From Scenedesmus sp. ARA3 (taxonomy: Eukaryota; Chlorophyta; Chlorophyceae; Sphaeropleales; Scenedesmaceae): a DNA stretch of 64,000 bases. The stretch covers positions 71,113 through 135,112 of the forward strand of contig RWJK01001656.1 in NCBI GenBank assembly GCA_004335835.1. The letters run 5' to 3'. The notes beneath the pieces were generated by a model. That model was not told the origin of the DNA, did no database searches, and was given only the letters and a program-made list of their open reading frames with translations. Positions 60,524 through 64,000 of the stretch are shown in pieces; the stretch's first letter is position 1; each line of letters begins with the position of its first letter. A program made the position numbers and the translations under genes.

Positions 60524-63500
60524 CTATGTTGCCAGCGACAGCAGCAGCGCAGTGCCCCGCATGACCCAGTGGTCCGGCTCAGCCTGCCCCGACCGCACAT
60601 CCACAGTGCCCATGTAGCTCGGGCGCTCACGCGTGCCTGTGCGCACCGGGTACAGGTACAGCGGGCAGCTGTACACGCCCCTGCTGCTCTTCTTCTTGTT
60701 TTCGACCGGCTTGAAGTGGATGATGGGCATGGGTACGATCAGCTCCATGGGCTGCGGCTCACACAGGCAGCCAGCCTCAAAGTCCCAACCGCCGCCTGCA
60801 GCAGCAGCAGCAAAGCAGCACACAAGGGCAGCAGGGTGGACACGTGACAATCATGCAGGAGCCCATCTGAGCAGCTGCAGGGCAGGTGCTGCTTGAGTCG
60901 TGCAGCAGCTGCAACACTACCTGCCACCCAGCCAGCGCAGACACTGCATTGGTGGCTCTTGCGCCCCATGCTGCAAGTCAGCACACTGCCATTCATATTC
61001 AGCACCCACCACCCAGCTGACAGCAGCAGCAACGGCAGCAGCAGCAGCAGCAGCAGCAGGGCGCCCTCACCCTCCAGGAACATGCCCTTGACGTACACGC
61101 CCTCCTTGGGGGGCCCACCGATGTCGCGCTCCTCCAGGTTGATCACGCCGTACTCAAACGCCAGGCTGTCGATGGGGATGCCGTTGCGGCGCGCGGTCGT
61201 CTACAGGCAAGAAGAGACCAGATGCAACGCACGCAAGCAAAGTTCATGAATGGTGGGTGCCGGGGGCAGGCCTCTCAGCAGCTGCAACAAGAATCAGGCC
61301 CGCGCTCGGCCTGATTTGATAGTTGACATGACTTGCGCGCGCAGCAGTCCTACAGCTGCCCCACCCTCCACACAAGCCAGCAGCCCAGCCTCCACCCTGC
61401 CCCTTTTGATTTTCATACCTGCAGCACCGCGGTGAGGAAGCCGGTTGGGTATGTGAAGCCGCCCAGCCAGTACAGGCGCGGGTAGCTGCCCTCCACCCAG
61501 CGCGCCAGCTGCTCAATGCGTGCCAGCAGGTCACGCGTCCAGGGGCCCAGGGCTTTGAGGCTGGGGTAGGTTTTGAGCCACGCCGAAGGCACCTTGCTGT
61601 TGTACAGCGCATCAAAGATCTGCAGCAGGTGATATATGTGTGCATGCACAACAGTAAGCAAGGTGCGCAGCTGATATGATTGCGCAGCGCAGCTGCGGCA
61701 CATACATCAGCATAAGGAGTGTGGTCTTGTGCTGTTGCTGCTGCAGGGCCTGGCAGCAGCCTCCTCCACACTTTGCTGCAGCCAAGCAGCATGTGAGCTG
61801 TTCTCACAAATGCTAACATACTAACTGCGAGCCCTGCGCCGCACCTGGTCCAGGTCAGCGCTCATGACCACCAGGCCCTTGATGCCCTTCACCAGCTCAG
61901 CGCAGCTGCGGCGCAGCCCCACGAGCAGGCTGTTGTAGCGCTCCACCTGGCAGCAGCAGGCGGGTGGCAGCAGGGGCAGCTACTTCAGGCGATGTGTGCG
62001 ACGTGGTGCAGTGAAGCGCGTGTGAAGCGCGCACATTTGCATAGACCGGCATGGCAGCAGTGTCACGGTTGTTGCGCCTGTCCCAGGGTGTCCAAGGAGG
62101 GGGCGCTGCACTGCACTCAGCTGACTGAATAGTCACAAGAAATTACAGCTCCGGTGAATGGCTGCACTCGCTCGCACCTCTTGGAAGAGCACTACGTGCA
62201 GCGCGCTGGGGTCATCACTCTTGGCCTTCATTACGGCTTCAAGGTTGAACGGAGCAGGCACCTGCAGGCATGGTGAACCAGCATCAAGAGTTGTGAAAGA
62301 GTAATCACCACCCGTGCCCACAGTTGCCAAAAGTGCTGTCAAAAATGCTGCTACAGCAGTGAGGACGCCCGGCAAGCACAAGCATGCCAGCCGGGCCGCG
62401 CACAGCAAGCCAGCGCATCAACAGCAAGATGCACATGTAACGAACATGCACGCATGCATACCACTCAAACTCCTCACAAAAACGTACAATTGACAAGCGC
62501 ACGCCACACCGCACACCTTGACATCAGCGAGCAAGGAAAAGCATTCCTGCATCACACACGCACCTGGTCCAGCAGGTCATTGGCAATCGCCTCCACCAGG
62601 TCCTCACGCCGCCGCCCGCCGCTGCTGCTGCTGCCACCGCTGCTGCCGCCGCGTGGCGCCAGGCCCAGCAGGCCGTCCAGCAGCGCCTTGCTGTCCTCGA
62701 TGAGGTAGCTGATCTCAGCGTTGGGGTGCTGGCCAAACGCCTCAGGCCTGCAGCACAGCCAGCCGGCACCACACCGTCAGCTCATAGCATCCTTACCTAT
62801 TTCTGTTTCCTGCTTGAGCATGCAGTCAGAGCCTCAGCTGCACCGCAAGGATGTGAGCAAAGCAGAAATAAACAACCAGAACCAGCCAGTGCTGCGTGCA
62901 CGCACCTGTCTGTTGCCGGCAGCGTGGCGATGTAGTCCTTGAAGCTGGCCAGGCTGCCCGGCTCTGGGATGAAGTAGGCGGGCAGGGGCGACAGCTTGAA
63001 GTTGACCACCTCCAGCGCATCCTCGCAGTAGAACCTGGCAGCAGCAACAGCAGCAGCAGCAGCAGTGAGGCCACATGTTGTGTATCTCACCTCTGAGACC
63101 ACACAGCAGCCGTGCCAGATGCCCGCTCCCATGCACAGTGCTCAGCTGAGCCACTCTGTTGCTGCGTACAGGCGCACGCCTTGCACCCGACGCACCAGCC
63201 GAAATCACCACCACCACAGCCTCACCCACCTTTGCAGGTAGCTGTTCAGCACGCGCCGGTCCAGCTCATCAGTGACACGGCCTCCATAGTTGGCTTCCGC
63301 GATCAGATACTTCAGAGCCTCCCAGGGCGTGTCAACATAGCTGTCCAGGTAGGACTTGAGCAGGTCGTCAGACACACTGCAGGCACGCAGGCGTGTGAAG
63401 AGGTGGTGCGGGGACACAGCAGAGAGTCGGCAAGGAAAGCACGAGGTGGAGCTGTCACACAAGCAGTCAACACAAGAAGGGCAGCTGCCATGCAACCCTG

Positions 63501-63695
63501 CTGCAGCAACCCTTACGCCCCGCCCTGCTGCACTGTGCTGCACAACAGGCGGTTATGCTGCACTGGCTGCAGCTCACCTGAAGTCAGTGTCGTTGAAGTC
63601 GTAGGGGATGTTCAGGCCCAGCGTGCGGAACTTGCGGCGCTCCAGCAGTGCGCTGTGGAAGTAGGCCAGCGCAAACAGCAGCTTCTGGTACTTGG
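60524..63695 (-). CDS. DHC10: Axonemal dynein heavy chain, C-terminal part (DNAH2 / 1-beta type); partial
   Basis: Nine visible exons, all in phase: 63695-63578, 63376-63230, 63034-62906, 62747-62564, 62261-62178, 61946-61845, 61619-61419, 61200-61071, 60795-60524. They give about 454 residues; the rest lies beyond the right edge. The protein follows the AAA5-AAA6 and C-terminal domain of axonemal dyneins: ALAYFHSALLERRKFRTLGLN, IPYDFNDTDF, then PWEALKYLIAEANYGGRVTD, IPEPGSLASFKDYIATLP. Further on are SWLKTYPSLKALG-type and YWLGGFTYPTGFLTAVLQ motifs. The ending PPKEGVYVKGMFLEG, GWDFEAGCL, MPIIHFKP, KKSSRGVYSCPLY, DHWVMRGTALLLSL is closest to DNAH2, the animal counterpart of the Chlamydomonas 1-beta chain of inner-arm dynein f/I1. 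A Gly/Ser insertion (GGSSGGSSSSGG) interrupts exon 4 of this set. The gene implies the alga can make, or recently made, motile flagella. Confidence 0.9.
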
Positions 63696-64000
63696 CTGCA
63701 GCGGCAGCGGCAGCACCAAGAGCACGCACAAGCGTCAGGAAGTCGCATGCTTTGCGCAGCACCATCGTGACTTCACATCACTGGTCACTCTGGCAGGCGC
63801 TTGAAAGGTATGACGAGGGGTTTGAGGACAACCTGCAATCACCACTTGGAGGAAGGACACGCAGGACAACCTGCAGCTGTGTCATGAGCGCAGCCAGGTA
63901 CCTGGTAACATGGACTGCCAATGTGCACGCTGAACATTAAACAGACTACATAAGCTGCAGTCACACTCAACACACCTGTTGTCCTGCACGCCTTGAAGCT
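63696..64000 (-). other. Dynein intron(s) and possible further exon at the edge
   Basis: Mostly intron upstream of the 63695 exon. A short 'gcaggttgtcct' segment (minus strand) occurs twice, near 63840 and 63870, each looking like an acceptor. A possible exon end with a GTGTGT donor lies near 63977. Not enough to call. Confidence 0.35.

Overview
The window is nuclear DNA of a GC-rich green alga (Chlorophyta). Genes are split by many short GT-AG introns, exons are rich in Ala and Gln codons, and CAG/CTG microsatellites occur in both exons and introns. The gene set is plant- and alga-like: EXECUTER-type plastid proteins, a plant-type AIG2 cyclotransferase, a plant-type gamma-glutamyl hydrolase, an SfsA-domain protein and an axonemal dynein heavy chain. 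A placement near Sphaeropleales/Chlorophyceae is only an impression. All gene models were assembled by hand from splice sites and phase. For every complete model the exon lengths add up to an intact reading frame.

Layout. 1344-2725 (-) plastid-type membrane protein; 3734-9781 (+) large low-complexity two-TM protein; 11187-14206 (-) helical-repeat/poly-Q gene that is broken and contains an assembly gap; 15116-16697 (-) mitochondrial ribosomal protein bL9; 17283-21685 (+) SfsA-domain protein with a TTAA-flanked transposon-like element in an intron; 22794-29600 (-) DWNN/zinc-knuckle/RS protein (RBBP6/Mpe1 family, no RING seen); 30049-31646 (-) METTL22-like methyltransferase; 32272-34444 (+) NUDT14-like Nudix hydrolase; 36208-37404 (-) AIG2-like protein; 37644-39351 (-) APC/C-degron protein resembling securin/PATRONUS; 39722-42788 (+) gamma-glutamyl hydrolase; 43690-48802 (+) mitochondrial chaperonin 60; 50401-52552 and 53772-56284 (+) tandem EXECUTER-like paralogues; 57226-59675 (-) D-2-hydroxyacid dehydrogenase; 60524-63695 (-) C-terminal part of a DNAH2/1-beta-type axonemal dynein heavy chain that runs off the right edge.

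The genes are unrelated housekeeping, organelle, cell-cycle and flagellar genes and form no operon or cluster apart from the EXECUTER pair. The most unusual feature is shared by at least four genes (1344-2725, cpn60, an EXECUTER copy, the dehydrogenase). Segments of roughly 30-75 bp that straddle an exon edge (splice site, or stop codon plus 3' flank) are repeated about 85-275 bp away in the neighbouring intron or 3' flank. These 'exon-edge echoes' look like repeated small tandem duplications and may be how introns are made or lengthened in this genome. Many introns also use a pure (CTG)n tract directly before the acceptor AG.
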